Shown piece by piece: positions 52,126 through 61,155 of a DNA stretch of 64,000 nt. Source of the DNA: Streptomyces sp. SS1-1. Its GTDB lineage: Bacteria; Actinomycetota; Actinomycetes; Streptomycetales; Streptomycetaceae. The stretch spans positions 7,418,501 through 7,482,500 of the forward strand of contig NZ_WBXN01000004.1 of the NCBI RefSeq assembly GCF_008973465.1, written 5' to 3'. The notes under the pieces were generated by a model. The model saw only the letters and a program-made list of their open reading frames with translations, was not told where the DNA came from and did no database searches. The position numbers and the translations under genes are program-made. How positions within the stretch are numbered: the stretch's first letter is position 1; each line of letters opens with the position of its first letter.

Positions 52126-53547
52126 TCAGCGGCCGACCCCGGCTTCCCATTTGCGGCGGCGCAGTACGTAGTCGCTGAAGAGGTGTCCGCACCGGTCGAG
52201 CAGTTCCTCCACCTCCGCATCCCCGCGCCGCACACCCGGCGTCGGACGCCAGCGCTGCACCGACTGCGCGGCCCAGGTGCGCAGTTTGCCGTCCGAGTCC
52301 TCGAGCAGGCCGACGGCCGCGCGCAGCGCCACGATGCCGCCGCGCGCGTCGAGCAACCGAAACGCGCCGAGGCGGACGTGGCGCGGGGGCTCGGGTCCGG
52401 TGCGCTCCAAGAGCCAGTCGGCGGGCAGTTGCTCGGCGGAAGGCAGAAGTGCGAGGACGGTCTCGCGGACGACACCGGCGGCGGAGTCGTCAAGGAGCGG
52501 CAACAAGCGGTCCACGTCTGTGCAGTCCAATACCCGTAGCCCTGCCACCGCTCCCGCCCTCACCCCGGCCGTCGGATGCATGAGCAGGGGCCGCAGCAGC
52601 CCGGCGTCAACACGCTCCCCGCACTCGGCCAGCCCGACGACCGCGCCAGGAGACAAACCCGGATCCTCCGGCGCGGCGCATCGCTTCCGGTACCAGTCCG
52701 CCGGATCACCTCCCTGCTGCCGTACGACATACCGGGCGCACGCACGTACGAGTGCCGAGCGGTCGCTGAGGAACGGCTCCGCCTGTTCCGAACGCCCTGT
52801 CCGTCTCAGCGCCGTGACACCGGCCGACCGGGTACGCGGGTTGCGTGCGGACAGCAGAGGCGCCAGAACCTCCTCGTAGGGATGCTCATCCGTCACCGAC
52901 GAGAGCGCCGCCGTGGCACACAGGTCCTGGACCACGGTGTCCTGGTCGTGTGCGGCCGCGCGGGCCAGCTCGACGGGACGGAGCAGCCGCTCCTCGACGG
53001 CCAGGCGATACGCGAACCGTCGGACAGCGCGGTCGGAGGCACTGAAGAGAATGGCCAGCTGCTCGCGGGACGCCTGGCGCAGGGTGCGGCCGAGTTCGTC
53101 CGCGCCGGCGGCGCCCCGGTCACGGCGGGCGAGGCGGAGGACGAGCGGCGTAAGGGCAAGGGCAGAATCCACGTCCAGGGCCTCGCGCAGCAGTTCCCGG
53201 GCGAGCTCCCGCACGGGCCCGGCCCAGTCGGCGCAGCGGATCACGACGAGCGGCAGCAGCCCGGGGTGTCGGACCGACTGGCGCAGAGCCTCCTGCCGGA
53301 TGCGCCCGTCGCGGTGGCAGAGAGCGAGCGCGAGCCGGGACTCGTCGAGCTGACTGAGGTCGGCAGGCAAGGGAGCGGACTGCTCCCACGCCGGTAGAGG
53401 CAGCGGCCAGTACCAGGCCACCTCACGCACTCCTGCGTCCAGGGCGAGCCAGTCGTCGGGGTCGCTGATGTCCATCGTGCTGCGCAGCGCCGCACCTTCC
53501 GCGAGCCGCGCCGCCGCACCGGCCCCGGCCTCAGTGTTCTCGAGCAT
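52126..53547 (-). CDS. HEAT-repeat protein
   Basis: A 473-residue all-helical protein with HEAT-like repeats, for example ALCHRDGRIRQEALRQSVRHPGLLPLV, LSDRSALVRACARYVVRQQGGDPADWYRKRC, LRPLLMHPTAGVRAGAVAGLRVL and LLPLLDDSAAGVVRETVLALLP. The ADWYR segment is typical of a group of actinobacterial HEAT proteins. It is likely a binding scaffold. It is divergent from the SMI1/KNR4 gene (122 bp between starts). Confidence 0.72.
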   Translation of the reverse strand: MLENTEAGAGAAARLAEGAALRSTMDISDPDDWLALDAGVREVAWYWPLPLPAWEQSAPLPADLSQLDESRLALALCHRDGRIRQEALRQSVRHPGLLPLVVIRCADWAGPVRELARELLREALDVDSALALTPLVLRLARRDRGAAGADELGRTLRQASREQLAILFSASDRAVRRFAYRLAVEERLLRPVELARAAAHDQDTVVQDLCATAALSSVTDEHPYEEVLAPLLSARNPRTRSAGVTALRRTGRSEQAEPFLSDRSALVRACARYVVRQQGGDPADWYRKRCAAPEDPGLSPGAVVGLAECGERVDAGLLRPLLMHPTAGVRAGAVAGLRVLDCTDVDRLLPLLDDSAAGVVRETVLALLPSAEQLPADWLLERTGPEPPRHVRLGAFRLLDARGGIVALRAAVGLLEDSDGKLRTWAAQSVQRWRPTPGVRRGDAEVEELLDRCGHLFSDYVLRRRKWEAGVGR

Positions 53548-53668
53548 CCCGCCCCCTCGGCAGTCGTCCCGGGTGATCGTAGGGTGCAAGGTCGCGCAGG
53601 GCACGCGAGATATGGCTCCGCCCCCACAGGGGACTGCACACGAACGGCCGCATGCCACAATCCGTCCC

Positions 53669-54307
53669 GTGTCACAGGAACTCGCGCGCACGTATAGAGG
53701 ACGCCTGGTGAGCGGCCCGTTCACACCGTTCGACTCAGGCGAATGCGCCGCCCTTGAGCGGGAGATCGGGCTGCCCCTGCCCCGCGCATATCGCTCCTTC
53801 CTGGAAACCGTCGGCGGTGAGAGACTTGCTTACTCGGTTCGTATCCCGGATTGCGAACCAGAAGCGGTCCAAAGCTTCGACTGCCTCTATCAGTTGGGCC
53901 GCAACGATGCCGGGGAGTACGGCTGGGGCACTCTCCTGGGCGAGTACCGGCACAGTCGTAGCGAGCGGCCCGCCGAAAACATGCCGCCGACCGGCCTTCT
54001 GCCCATCGCCCGCAACGGCGGTAACGATGTCCTCTTCCTGGACCTGAACCCGGCCACGCACGGCCAAGTCCACGCGTTCGTCCACGCGATCTCCTGGCCG
54101 GGATACCTGGGCCGCCACGTCTTCACGAAGGTCGCCGACGACTTCGACGCATACCTCGACGGCCTGTTCATCGACCCGGACCTGGCGGAGGACGCCTGGG
54201 CGGACGTCGCCGGATGCGATCCCTCGGATCCTTGGCGCAGGACCGTCGAGGAATGGCTGGACATGGGACTGCCGAACTGGCGTGACCAGACATGGGCCAG
54301 AGCCTGA
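53669..54307 (+). CDS. SMI1/KNR4 family protein
   Basis: A 212-residue protein of the SMI1/KNR4 (SUKH) family: CAALEREIGLPLPRAYRSFLETVGGERLAY, GLLPIARNGGNDVLFLDLNPATHGQVHAFVHA and DDFDAYLDGLFID. A putative immunity protein. The GTG at 53669 fits the family length and lies 33 codons before the first strongly conserved segment. No neighbouring toxin is recognised, though a DUF3626 gene is convergent with it. Confidence 0.75.
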   Translation: MSQELARTYRGRLVSGPFTPFDSGECAALEREIGLPLPRAYRSFLETVGGERLAYSVRIPDCEPEAVQSFDCLYQLGRNDAGEYGWGTLLGEYRHSRSERPAENMPPTGLLPIARNGGNDVLFLDLNPATHGQVHAFVHAISWPGYLGRHVFTKVADDFDAYLDGLFIDPDLAEDAWADVAGCDPSDPWRRTVEEWLDMGLPNWRDQTWARA

Positions 54308-54402
54308 CCGGGAGCCGTTCCTCCGCAGGGGACTCGGATGCCGCAGCGGCGTAGAACAGTAGCCGTACTGCTGCCGACGCGCCGAAGGCGGCACTGCATA
54401 GG

Positions 54403-55248
54403 TCAACAGCCGCTGAGGTTCCCGAACCGGGCCAGGCAATGCCAGACCTTCTTGAGGTCGTGGCGGGCGTATCGGCCCGTGTTGGCAGCGTTTCCGATGT
54501 CCCTGGGAGTGATCCAGCCACCGTGAGCGATCTCGGCTCCCAGGTCCACATACGCCTGTCCGCGATACTGCGGATGGCGACGCAGTTCAGCCACGCTCAG
54601 CCGGAAACCGGGGTGCCATCCGACGGGGCAAGGCAGACGTTCCGCCGCATGTTCCACCGCTGTGCCCCGATAGCTGGGGTCCAGCACCAGCGCCTCCACA
54701 TCGCGGTCGAACCTGACCGGCCCGTGGATCTGCGCCTCGATGTGGCCGTCCAGAGGATCCATGTCCGCGGCCTCGGCAAACTCGAGAAGTGAGCATCGAC
54801 GGGCGACGCCGAAGTGAGACGGTGCAGCGGAACTGTCCGGGTAACAGAACGTGGCGCGCGTCAGGGCATGAGACGTCAGCCTGAAGTACGAGGAACCGAA
54901 ACGAGGGGCACCGCCGATCGGATCGCGGCGGTAGTTCAATGCGCCGTAGACAGGGCGCTGGTCCGGTGCGGCGTCGTCATAGGCGCCGGCGAAGATGCGA
55001 CTCTCCCAGCGCCAACGGTCTCCGCCCGGGTGAGCGGTCAGCCCGCCGTTACTCGTACCTGTGACGAACTGTGACCTGTAGACACCGTCCTCAGCCATTC
55101 GCACCAGGATAGGACGGTGCTCCGCAACTCGGGCAGGGTGAAAGTGCATGGTCATCCTGAGGTCCGGAGGAAGGGGCTTCCCCGCAGACGCCGCCGCGAT
55201 ATGTCGCAGGGCCCTCTGGTGGGGTGAGACGGCGGTATCAGCAGCCAT
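54403..55248 (-). CDS. DUF3626-domain protein
   Basis: A 281-residue protein matching the DUF3626 family: MTMHFHPARVAEHRPILVRMAEDGVYRSQF, GLTAHPGGDRWRWESRIFAGAYDDAAPDQRPVYGALNYRRDPIGGAPRFGSSYFRL and GPVRFDRDVEALVLDPSYRG. DUF3626 proteins have unknown function and have been noted near toxin-like genes; a deep charged pocket is plausible but unproven. It lies between an SMI1/KNR4 gene and an ADP-ribosylglycohydrolase gene. Confidence 0.75.
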   Translation of the reverse strand: MAADTAVSPHQRALRHIAAASAGKPLPPDLRMTMHFHPARVAEHRPILVRMAEDGVYRSQFVTGTSNGGLTAHPGGDRWRWESRIFAGAYDDAAPDQRPVYGALNYRRDPIGGAPRFGSSYFRLTSHALTRATFCYPDSSAAPSHFGVARRCSLLEFAEAADMDPLDGHIEAQIHGPVRFDRDVEALVLDPSYRGTAVEHAAERLPCPVGWHPGFRLSVAELRRHPQYRGQAYVDLGAEIAHGGWITPRDIGNAANTGRYARHDLKKVWHCLARFGNLSGC

Positions 55249-55441
55249 GCGTGGAGTCTGCACATGTCGCAGGTTCCGACCCACCTCAATATGGAGCCCT
55301 TGCCGCTGCCTTGCCGAGCGGCACGTCGCGCAGGCAACTGCGTACGAAGCACAAAGGGCGACAGGAAGGCAACACCTGGTACCCGCACCGCTGAGCGAGC
55401 GCCAGGCCTGCCGCGCGGTCGCATGGTGCGGGAGGCGAGGT

Positions 55442-56398
55442 TCAGCGTGCGAGCCGGTGAGCGAGGTCAAGCAAGTCGGCCAGGTCCAATACTCGCCCGT
55501 CGAAGCCCGGGAGAGGGACATGGAGCGGTTGGCTCCAGTGGGCGGGGATGGCGTCCAGCCCGTAGTAGGCGCCCGCGAGGCCGCCGGTGACGGCGGCGAC
55601 TGTGTCCGTGTCACCGCCGAGGTCGATTGCCGCGCGTAGCGCTTCTTCGAAGCCGCCGGTGGTTCGCAGGGCCCAGACGGCGGAGCCCAGGCAGGGCCAG
55701 ACAGCACCGTTGAACTCGGTCGCCTGATCGGGGTGCCAGTCCGGCGCGAGCACTGCGGAATATCGGCCGCGATGGTCGGGGTGGACACGGGTCAGGATGT
55801 CCGGGAGGGCGGCGAGGGGATCGACGTCCTCGAGTGTCACGCGGATGAGTTCGTGGAAGATCGCGGTGCCTTCCCAGGCCGCACGGTCGCCGTGGGTGAG
55901 GGCGGCGATGCGGCGGGCCGCGTCCATGGTGACTTCCTGGCCTGCGGGGGCGAAGTAGACCGCAGAGGTCGACGCCCGCATCAACGAGCCGTTGCCGGCC
56001 GCTCGTTGGTTGACCTGGAAATGGATCGCGGCGGCGAGATCCCAGGGCATACCGTTCGTCAGGACGTCTTCGGTCTGCAGGCCGATGTCCTTCGGTTCCG
56101 CTGTCGCCCATCGCTGGAAGCGGGCGAAGATGTCGGGCAGATCCAGTCCGCCGCGCTCCAGCAGCGACTCGGCGAGCAGCACTGCCATCTGGGTGTCGTC
56201 GGTGGCCTCGCCGGGATCCCAGCCGCCGCCTCCGCACATCTCACCACCGGCGCCTGGCATGGGGAACCGTGCCGAGAACGCGCCCGGCGGACCGAACTCG
56301 AAGGGACCACCGAGCGCGTCACCCACCGCCGCCCCGACGACCGCACCGCCGGCACGCTGCATCCGTTCCGACCGTTCCGACCGTTCCCACCGTTCCAT
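55442..56398 (-). CDS. ADP-ribosylglycohydrolase
   Basis: A 318-residue DraG-type hydrolase. Metal-binding and catalytic motifs are present: GAAVGDALGGPFEF, GGGWDPGEATDDTQMAVLLAESLL, and near the end AIDLGGDTDTVAAVTGGLAGAYYGLDAIP. It should remove ADP-ribose from proteins or small molecules. The first residues (MERWERSERSER) are encoded by 9-bp repeats (CGTTCCGAC, 56364-56396), so the native start may be the internal MQRAGG. Located by DUF3626 and immunity-like genes. Confidence 0.85.
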   Translation of the reverse strand: MERWERSERSERMQRAGGAVVGAAVGDALGGPFEFGPPGAFSARFPMPGAGGEMCGGGGWDPGEATDDTQMAVLLAESLLERGGLDLPDIFARFQRWATAEPKDIGLQTEDVLTNGMPWDLAAAIHFQVNQRAAGNGSLMRASTSAVYFAPAGQEVTMDAARRIAALTHGDRAAWEGTAIFHELIRVTLEDVDPLAALPDILTRVHPDHRGRYSAVLAPDWHPDQATEFNGAVWPCLGSAVWALRTTGGFEEALRAAIDLGGDTDTVAAVTGGLAGAYYGLDAIPAHWSQPLHVPLPGFDGRVLDLADLLDLAHRLAR

Positions 56399-56574
56399 TC
56401 GCGCAGGCTATCCGTGCCGCATCAACCGGACGAACGCGTATTCCCATGACCCGTCCAACCAGTCGGCGACGAGCGCGGCGCGTGGGCGGGGTGACGGCGC
56501 CTGAATGAGCACATGGAAGGCGACTGTGACCACGGGTTCGAGGGCTACACGACGCCAGCCGGTCGGCTTCGAGG

Positions 56575-56865
56575 TCACCGTGCCCGCAACTGTTCCAGCA
56601 GCCGGGCGCTTTCGCTGATGACAGCATCGACGGTCGCTCTGTCGGCGGGTGTGATGCGGCGACGACGTGCGGACCACCGTCCCCGCTGGGCGGCGAAATC
56701 CCGAGCTTTCTGGGTGTCGTCTGCCGACCGGGCCTGCGCTATGAGGCGTGTGTACGCGCCGACGACGCTGTCGATGCCGTTCAATGCCACCTCGAAGGCG
56801 ATGCCGTCCTCCATCGACCAGGTGGCCGTGCCCACGTTCCGCAGAAATGGTTCAAGTTCGTTCAC
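56575..56865 (-). CDS. Small helical protein
   Basis: A 96-residue, largely helical protein starting at GTG 56865 with GGGAG nine bases ahead: VNELEPFLRNVGTATWSMEDGIAFEVALNGIDSVVGAYTRLIAQARSADDTQKARDF then a basic segment and SESARLLEQL. It resembles small actinobacterial hypothetical proteins next to toxin or immunity genes. No function assigned. Confidence 0.58.
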   Translation of the reverse strand: MNELEPFLRNVGTATWSMEDGIAFEVALNGIDSVVGAYTRLIAQARSADDTQKARDFAAQRGRWSARRRRITPADRATVDAVISESARLLEQLRAR

Positions 56866-56965
56866 GATGCACTCCCGTCTGAGCGACGCGGTGTCACGCC
56901 TGGGCCTGTGCAGCAGGCCTCGAAACCACGGCATCCCCGCCAGCAATGGGCGTCCTGGCGGTGAG

Positions 56966-57485
56966 TCAGCGCGCGGTGAGATCGATATTGAAGAGGGTCG
57001 CGGCGTTGGTCGAGCTGATTTTGCGCCGGTCGCCATCGCTGGCGAAGTGCGCGAGGAAGGTGTCTATGTCTGCTCGGGTGGGTTGTTGGAAGGGGGAGTC
57101 GGTGGAGAAGATCAGCCGGTCGGTCGTGGTCACGGTCAGGGCGTGGTGCAGGAGGGCGGGGTTGAGCATGCCCGAGGTGGTGAGGAAGAGGTTGGTGCGC
57201 AGGTAGTCGGAAATCCGGTGCTTGAGACCGGCGAGACGGGCGAGGCTGTCGGCGCGGTCCCGCCAGAACGGGAGCAGTTCGCCCCAGTGACCCAGCACGA
57301 TCTGCAGGTCGGGGTGGCGGTCCAGCGTGCCGCGCGGGATGACCCGTAGGGCGGCGGTGGCTGCTTCGATGTGCCAGCCCCAGCCGAATGTGGCCAGCCC
57401 CAGGTCGGTCAGGGGCTCGATTCCGCGGTACGCGGCGTCGCGAAGGGCGTCGGACGGGATCTGGGGGTGGATGAAAATCCGCCAA
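56966..57485 (-). pseudogene. 5'-truncated amidohydrolase
   Basis: From about 57485 the reverse strand encodes FIHPQIPSDALRDAAYRGIEPLTDLGLATFGWGWHIEAATAAL, DLQIVLGHWGELLPFWRDRAD and STDSPFQQPTRADIDTFLAHFA, the C-terminal half of an amidohydrolase-2 (decarboxylase-like) TIM barrel with conserved His and Asp (LGHWG, FSTDSPF). The N-terminal half, including the HxH metal motif, is missing. Confidence 0.68.
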
Positions 57486-57735
57486 GGGGCTGATCGCCTG
57501 GGGCTCGACCGAACCTGCCGACGAGTACTGCTGGCTGATCGATGCCGAGCGGCCCGGTGATCACCCCGTGCTTGCCCGATCCCATGACAGCGGGACATGG
57601 CACCGATACGACATGTCCACCGCCGAGTTCCTATACCGTGTCCTTGCTGACGCCTCATTCCAGCCCTTCGGGATCGCGCAGTACGCCCTCGGCGCGACGT
57701 TCACGCCTGGCCCCGGCAGTCCTGGCGACGTCTAG
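57481..57735 (+). pseudogene. 5'-truncated SMI1/KNR4 fragment
   Basis: The forward strand reads AKGLIAWGSTEPADEYCWLID, HDSGTWHRYDMSTAEFLYRVLADAS and FGIAQYALGATFTPGPGS to a TAG at 57733-57735. This is the C-terminal half of a SMI1/KNR4 (SUKH)-type protein, recognisable by GLI(P/A)WGST and WHRYDMSTAEFL. No start codon or N-terminal half exists; it abuts the amidohydrolase fragment tail to tail of a break at about 57481. Confidence 0.55.
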
Positions 57736-57827
57736 CCGCTCTGACACGGAAGACCTTTTCACCTTTCACCCATCGAATGCCTGCGCAGGTATCCGGGGCC
57801 TCGTCGCTGAGCTGTGAGCGGGCAGGC

Positions 57828-59942
57828 CTACTTGAGGTAGTCGGCCACCAGAGTGGCGAATTCGTCCGGGGTGGCCAACCGGACTCCGAGGCTTTCGGCC
57901 TTGGCCCGCTTGGAGCCCGCGCCGTCTCCGGCGACCACGAAGGTGGTCTTCTTGGAGACGCTGGAGGACGAGCGGCCGCCGGCGTGTTCGATGAGCTCGT
58001 TCATCTGGTTGCGGCTCAGCCGCTCCAAGGGGCCGGTCATCGCTCCTGTGACCACGACGGTCATCCCTGTCAGCGGCCCGGCCGCAACCTCGGTGTCCCT
58101 GTCGGAGTCGTCGGAGTCGTCGGAGGAGTCGGAGTCGCTGCCTGACGAGGTGGCCGGGGCGGGTGCGGTGGCACCCGGTTCGGTCATGCCGAAGCCGGTG
58201 GCGGCGAGTTTGTCGATCAGCGGGCCGAGCTGGGCGAGTTCGGCGACGATCGACGGGGCCTTCTCGGTGCCGATGCCCTCGACCTGCTGCATCGCTTCCG
58301 CGTCCGCGGCGCGAACGTTGTCCATGGTGGCGAAGTGCCGGGCGATGCGGCGGGACATCGAGCGGCCGGTACCGCGGACGCCGAGCGCGCACAGCACCCG
58401 GGAGAGCGGCTGTCCCTTCGCTGCGGCGAGCGCGGCCAGGAGGTTGTCGGTGCTGGTCTCACCCATGCGCTCCAAACCGAGAAGCTGCTGACGGGTGAGC
58501 GTGAACAGGTCCGCGAGGTCGGTGACCAGGCCCGCCTCCACCAGCTGGACGACGCGTGTGTGACCAAGGCCCTCGATGTCGAGTTGGTCACGACCAGCGG
58601 CGTAGGAGAGAGAGGCGACGAGGTGGCAGTTGCGGCCGTTTTCGCAGCGCCAGCGCTGCTCACTCGTGTCGATGTCCGAGCCGCACCGGGGGCAGACCTC
58701 GGGGAAGACGATGGGCTGTTCGCCGCCGGTGCGCAGGTGGACCACGGGAGCCTCGACGCGAGGTATGACGTCACCGGCCCGGTACACCATGACGTGGTCG
58801 CCCAGCCGCAGACCTCGGCGGCTGATGTCGGCCGGGTTGTGCAGGGTGGCATACGTGATGGTGGCGCCGTCGATCTCCACCGGCTCCAGCACGGCACGCG
58901 GCGCGATGATGCCGGTGCGGCCCACGTTCCACTCCACCTCCAGCAGCCGGGTGATCTTCTCGACGGCAGGCAGCTTGTAGGCGATCGCCCAGCGCGGAGC
59001 GCGCGACCCCGATCCCGCCGCCTGCTGATCGGAGGCCAGGTCGGCCTTGATGACGATCCCGTCGATCCCGAACGGCAACTCGGCCCGCACCGCGGCGATC
59101 TCCCGCACGCGGGCCAGCGCCTGTTCGACGGTGTCAGCGGTGACGCCCGGCACGTCGGTGGTGGCGGTGGTGTTGATGCCGTACGCGGCGGCCTGAAGCA
59201 TGAGGCTGCTGTGCGGGAGGTCGCTGAGCTTCACGGCGAGCGAGCTCTCGGTGTCGGGCAGGGGCAGCAGGCCGTAACCGAAGAACGTCGTGGGCACGGT
59301 GTAGGCACGCTCCTTGGCGCGCAGGGTGCCGGCCGCGGCGCCGCGCGGGTTGGCGAAAGGCTGCCCGCTGTGCGCCGAGCGCACCTCGTTGGCGTGCTCG
59401 AACTGGGCCGCCGTCATGAGGACTTCGCCGCGTACTTCCACGGTGACAGGCTCCGACAGTTCTTCCGGGAGGCCCTCGATGGTGCCGATCGCGTGGGAGA
59501 TGTCCTCCCCGGCCATCCCGTCCCCGCGTGTGATCAGCCGGCTCAAGCGGCCATCGACGTAGCGTGCGGCTATCGCGAGCCCGTCCAGCTTCGGCTCGAC
59601 GCTGAACCGCTCGACCTCGTGGCCGACGCGCCGGGCCAGTGAGGCGGTCCAGGCGCCGAACTCCTCCGCCGAGAACACGTTGTCCAGGCTCAGCATCGGC
59701 ACCGTGTGCGGGACGTCGCCCTCCACGGCGCCACCGGCGACCTTCCCCGTCGGAGAGGCGGACAGTACCTGATCAGGGTGCTCGGCCTCCCACACGGCGA
59801 TGCCGCGCACCAGGCGGTCATAGGCGTCGTCGTCCAGTGCCGACGTCCCACTCTCGTAGTAGGCCGCCGACGCCTTCACCGCGTCCTCGACCGCCTGTGC
59901 GTAGGCGGCGGCATCCGTGATCACAACTGCAGGTGTCGTCAT
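57828..59942 (-). CDS. NAD-dependent DNA ligase (LigA-type)
   Basis: A 704-residue bacterial DNA ligase. The adenylation domain has SLDNVFSAEEF and EPKLDGLA with nucleophile Lys118; the zinc finger is CPRCGSD...WRCENGRNC; helix-hairpin-helix motifs and a C-terminal BRCT domain (MTVVVTGAMTGPLERLSRNQMNELIEHAGGRSSSSVSKKTTFVV) follow. Between them is an unusual Ser/Asp linker (SGSDSDSSDDSDDSDRD). It seals nicks using NAD+. Start ATG 59942. In a Streptomyces genome this may be a second, non-essential copy rather than the housekeeping ligase. Confidence 0.9.
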   Translation of the reverse strand: MTTPAVVITDAAAYAQAVEDAVKASAAYYESGTSALDDDAYDRLVRGIAVWEAEHPDQVLSASPTGKVAGGAVEGDVPHTVPMLSLDNVFSAEEFGAWTASLARRVGHEVERFSVEPKLDGLAIAARYVDGRLSRLITRGDGMAGEDISHAIGTIEGLPEELSEPVTVEVRGEVLMTAAQFEHANEVRSAHSGQPFANPRGAAAGTLRAKERAYTVPTTFFGYGLLPLPDTESSLAVKLSDLPHSSLMLQAAAYGINTTATTDVPGVTADTVEQALARVREIAAVRAELPFGIDGIVIKADLASDQQAAGSGSRAPRWAIAYKLPAVEKITRLLEVEWNVGRTGIIAPRAVLEPVEIDGATITYATLHNPADISRRGLRLGDHVMVYRAGDVIPRVEAPVVHLRTGGEQPIVFPEVCPRCGSDIDTSEQRWRCENGRNCHLVASLSYAAGRDQLDIEGLGHTRVVQLVEAGLVTDLADLFTLTRQQLLGLERMGETSTDNLLAALAAAKGQPLSRVLCALGVRGTGRSMSRRIARHFATMDNVRAADAEAMQQVEGIGTEKAPSIVAELAQLGPLIDKLAATGFGMTEPGATAPAPATSSGSDSDSSDDSDDSDRDTEVAAGPLTGMTVVVTGAMTGPLERLSRNQMNELIEHAGGRSSSSVSKKTTFVVAGDGAGSKRAKAESLGVRLATPDEFATLVADYLK

Positions 59943-60095
59943 GCCCGCCATCCTGCCTGCCACCACTGACAACGCCCGCTGCGGCGAGGAGAAGGAGCCC
60001 TTCTGGCACAGGACACCAGCGACGACGCAGCGTGCTTGAGCCGGCGGCGAGAGCCGCCTCCCCGGTGGCCTCTACCCTCGGCGTGGGTTGCCGGC

Positions 60096-61145
60096 TCACC
60101 GCGTCGGCCCCCGGCACAGCTGTTCGTAGAGGGTGGCGTAGGCGACCGCCATCTGGTCGGTGTGGAAGTGGCTTTGGACCCGTTCTCGGCAGGCCTGGGG
60201 ATCCAACCGGGCCACCGAGCCTATCGCCTGCACCAGTTGGGCGGGATGGTCACAGATGAAGCCCGTGACACCGTCTTCGACGATCTCGGGCACCGATCCA
60301 CGGCGGAGCGCGACCACCGGAGTGCCGCACGCCATCGCTTCGATCATCACCATCCCGAACGGCTCCTCCCACTGGATCGGGAACAGCAGGCAGCGGGCGT
60401 TCGCCAGAAGGTCCAGCTTGGTGCGCCGGTCGGCCTCCCCGACCCAGCGCACGTCATCGCCCATCCGGGGCTGGAGTTCCTCGTCGATGTAGGGCTGCTC
60501 GGCGGGGTCGTTGCAGCCGCCGGCGATGGTGAGTGGCAGCCCCGCGTCCCGGGCCGCGTCGATGCCCAGATGGACACCCTTGTCGGCGGCGATCCTGCCG
60601 AGGAACAGCACGTCGTCCCCCTTGCGGTCGCGGTACGGATACTGGGCGGTGCGCAGCGCGTTGTGCACCTGGCCGGACCAGACGATGTCCGGAGTCTGCT
60701 CCTGCTGCGCATGTGAGATCGCCACCATGTGCACGGTGTCGCTCAACGCCTCGTAGTACCGGCCCGTCTCCCCGGTCACGGGGCCGTGTGCGGTGACCAC
60801 GGTCGGCGCCTGCCGCTGACCGGCCTGCAGCGGGCCCACCGTGCTGTGGTCGTGGATGACGTCGGAGTCGAGGGAACGCAGTGCGCGCGCGGCACGCGCG
60901 GCGTGCAGGACCTCCGGGCCGGAGTTCCCCAGCCTCTGCGCACCCGCCGGGCTGTCGTCAGTGGCGATGAAGTCGCCCTTGGTCCCGTTGTGGCCCACTC
61001 CGATGACGGTCACGCGGTGCCCCAGTTCCACCAGGCCGTCGACCAACTCGGCACACATCGCCTCGATCCCGCCGTACGCCCCGGGCGGCAGGGCGAACCA
61101 GGGAGTGGTGATCATGGTGATGTCGAGAGGTGCCGTCGCTGTCAT
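60096..61145 (-). CDS. Glycosyltransferase family 4 protein
   Basis: A 349-residue GT4 enzyme: N-terminal PPGAYGGIEAMCAELVDGLVELGHRVTVIG with the glycine-rich acceptor loop, VIHDHST and TAHGPVTGETGRYYEAL, and the C-terminal donor site VLFLGRIAADKGVHLGIDAA and FPIQWEEPFGMVMIEAMACGTPVVALRRGSVPEIVEDGVTGF (the EEPFG..EA GT4 motif). A sugar or osmolyte glycosyltransferase in the cytoplasm. It lies 10 bp downstream of the debranching-enzyme gene, probably in one operon. Confidence 0.87.
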   Translation of the reverse strand: MTATAPLDITMITTPWFALPPGAYGGIEAMCAELVDGLVELGHRVTVIGVGHNGTKGDFIATDDSPAGAQRLGNSGPEVLHAARAARALRSLDSDVIHDHSTVGPLQAGQRQAPTVVTAHGPVTGETGRYYEALSDTVHMVAISHAQQEQTPDIVWSGQVHNALRTAQYPYRDRKGDDVLFLGRIAADKGVHLGIDAARDAGLPLTIAGGCNDPAEQPYIDEELQPRMGDDVRWVGEADRRTKLDLLANARCLLFPIQWEEPFGMVMIEAMACGTPVVALRRGSVPEIVEDGVTGFICDHPAQLVQAIGSVARLDPQACRERVQSHFHTDQMAVAYATLYEQLCRGPTR

Positions 61146-61155
61146 GGGTCCGCCC

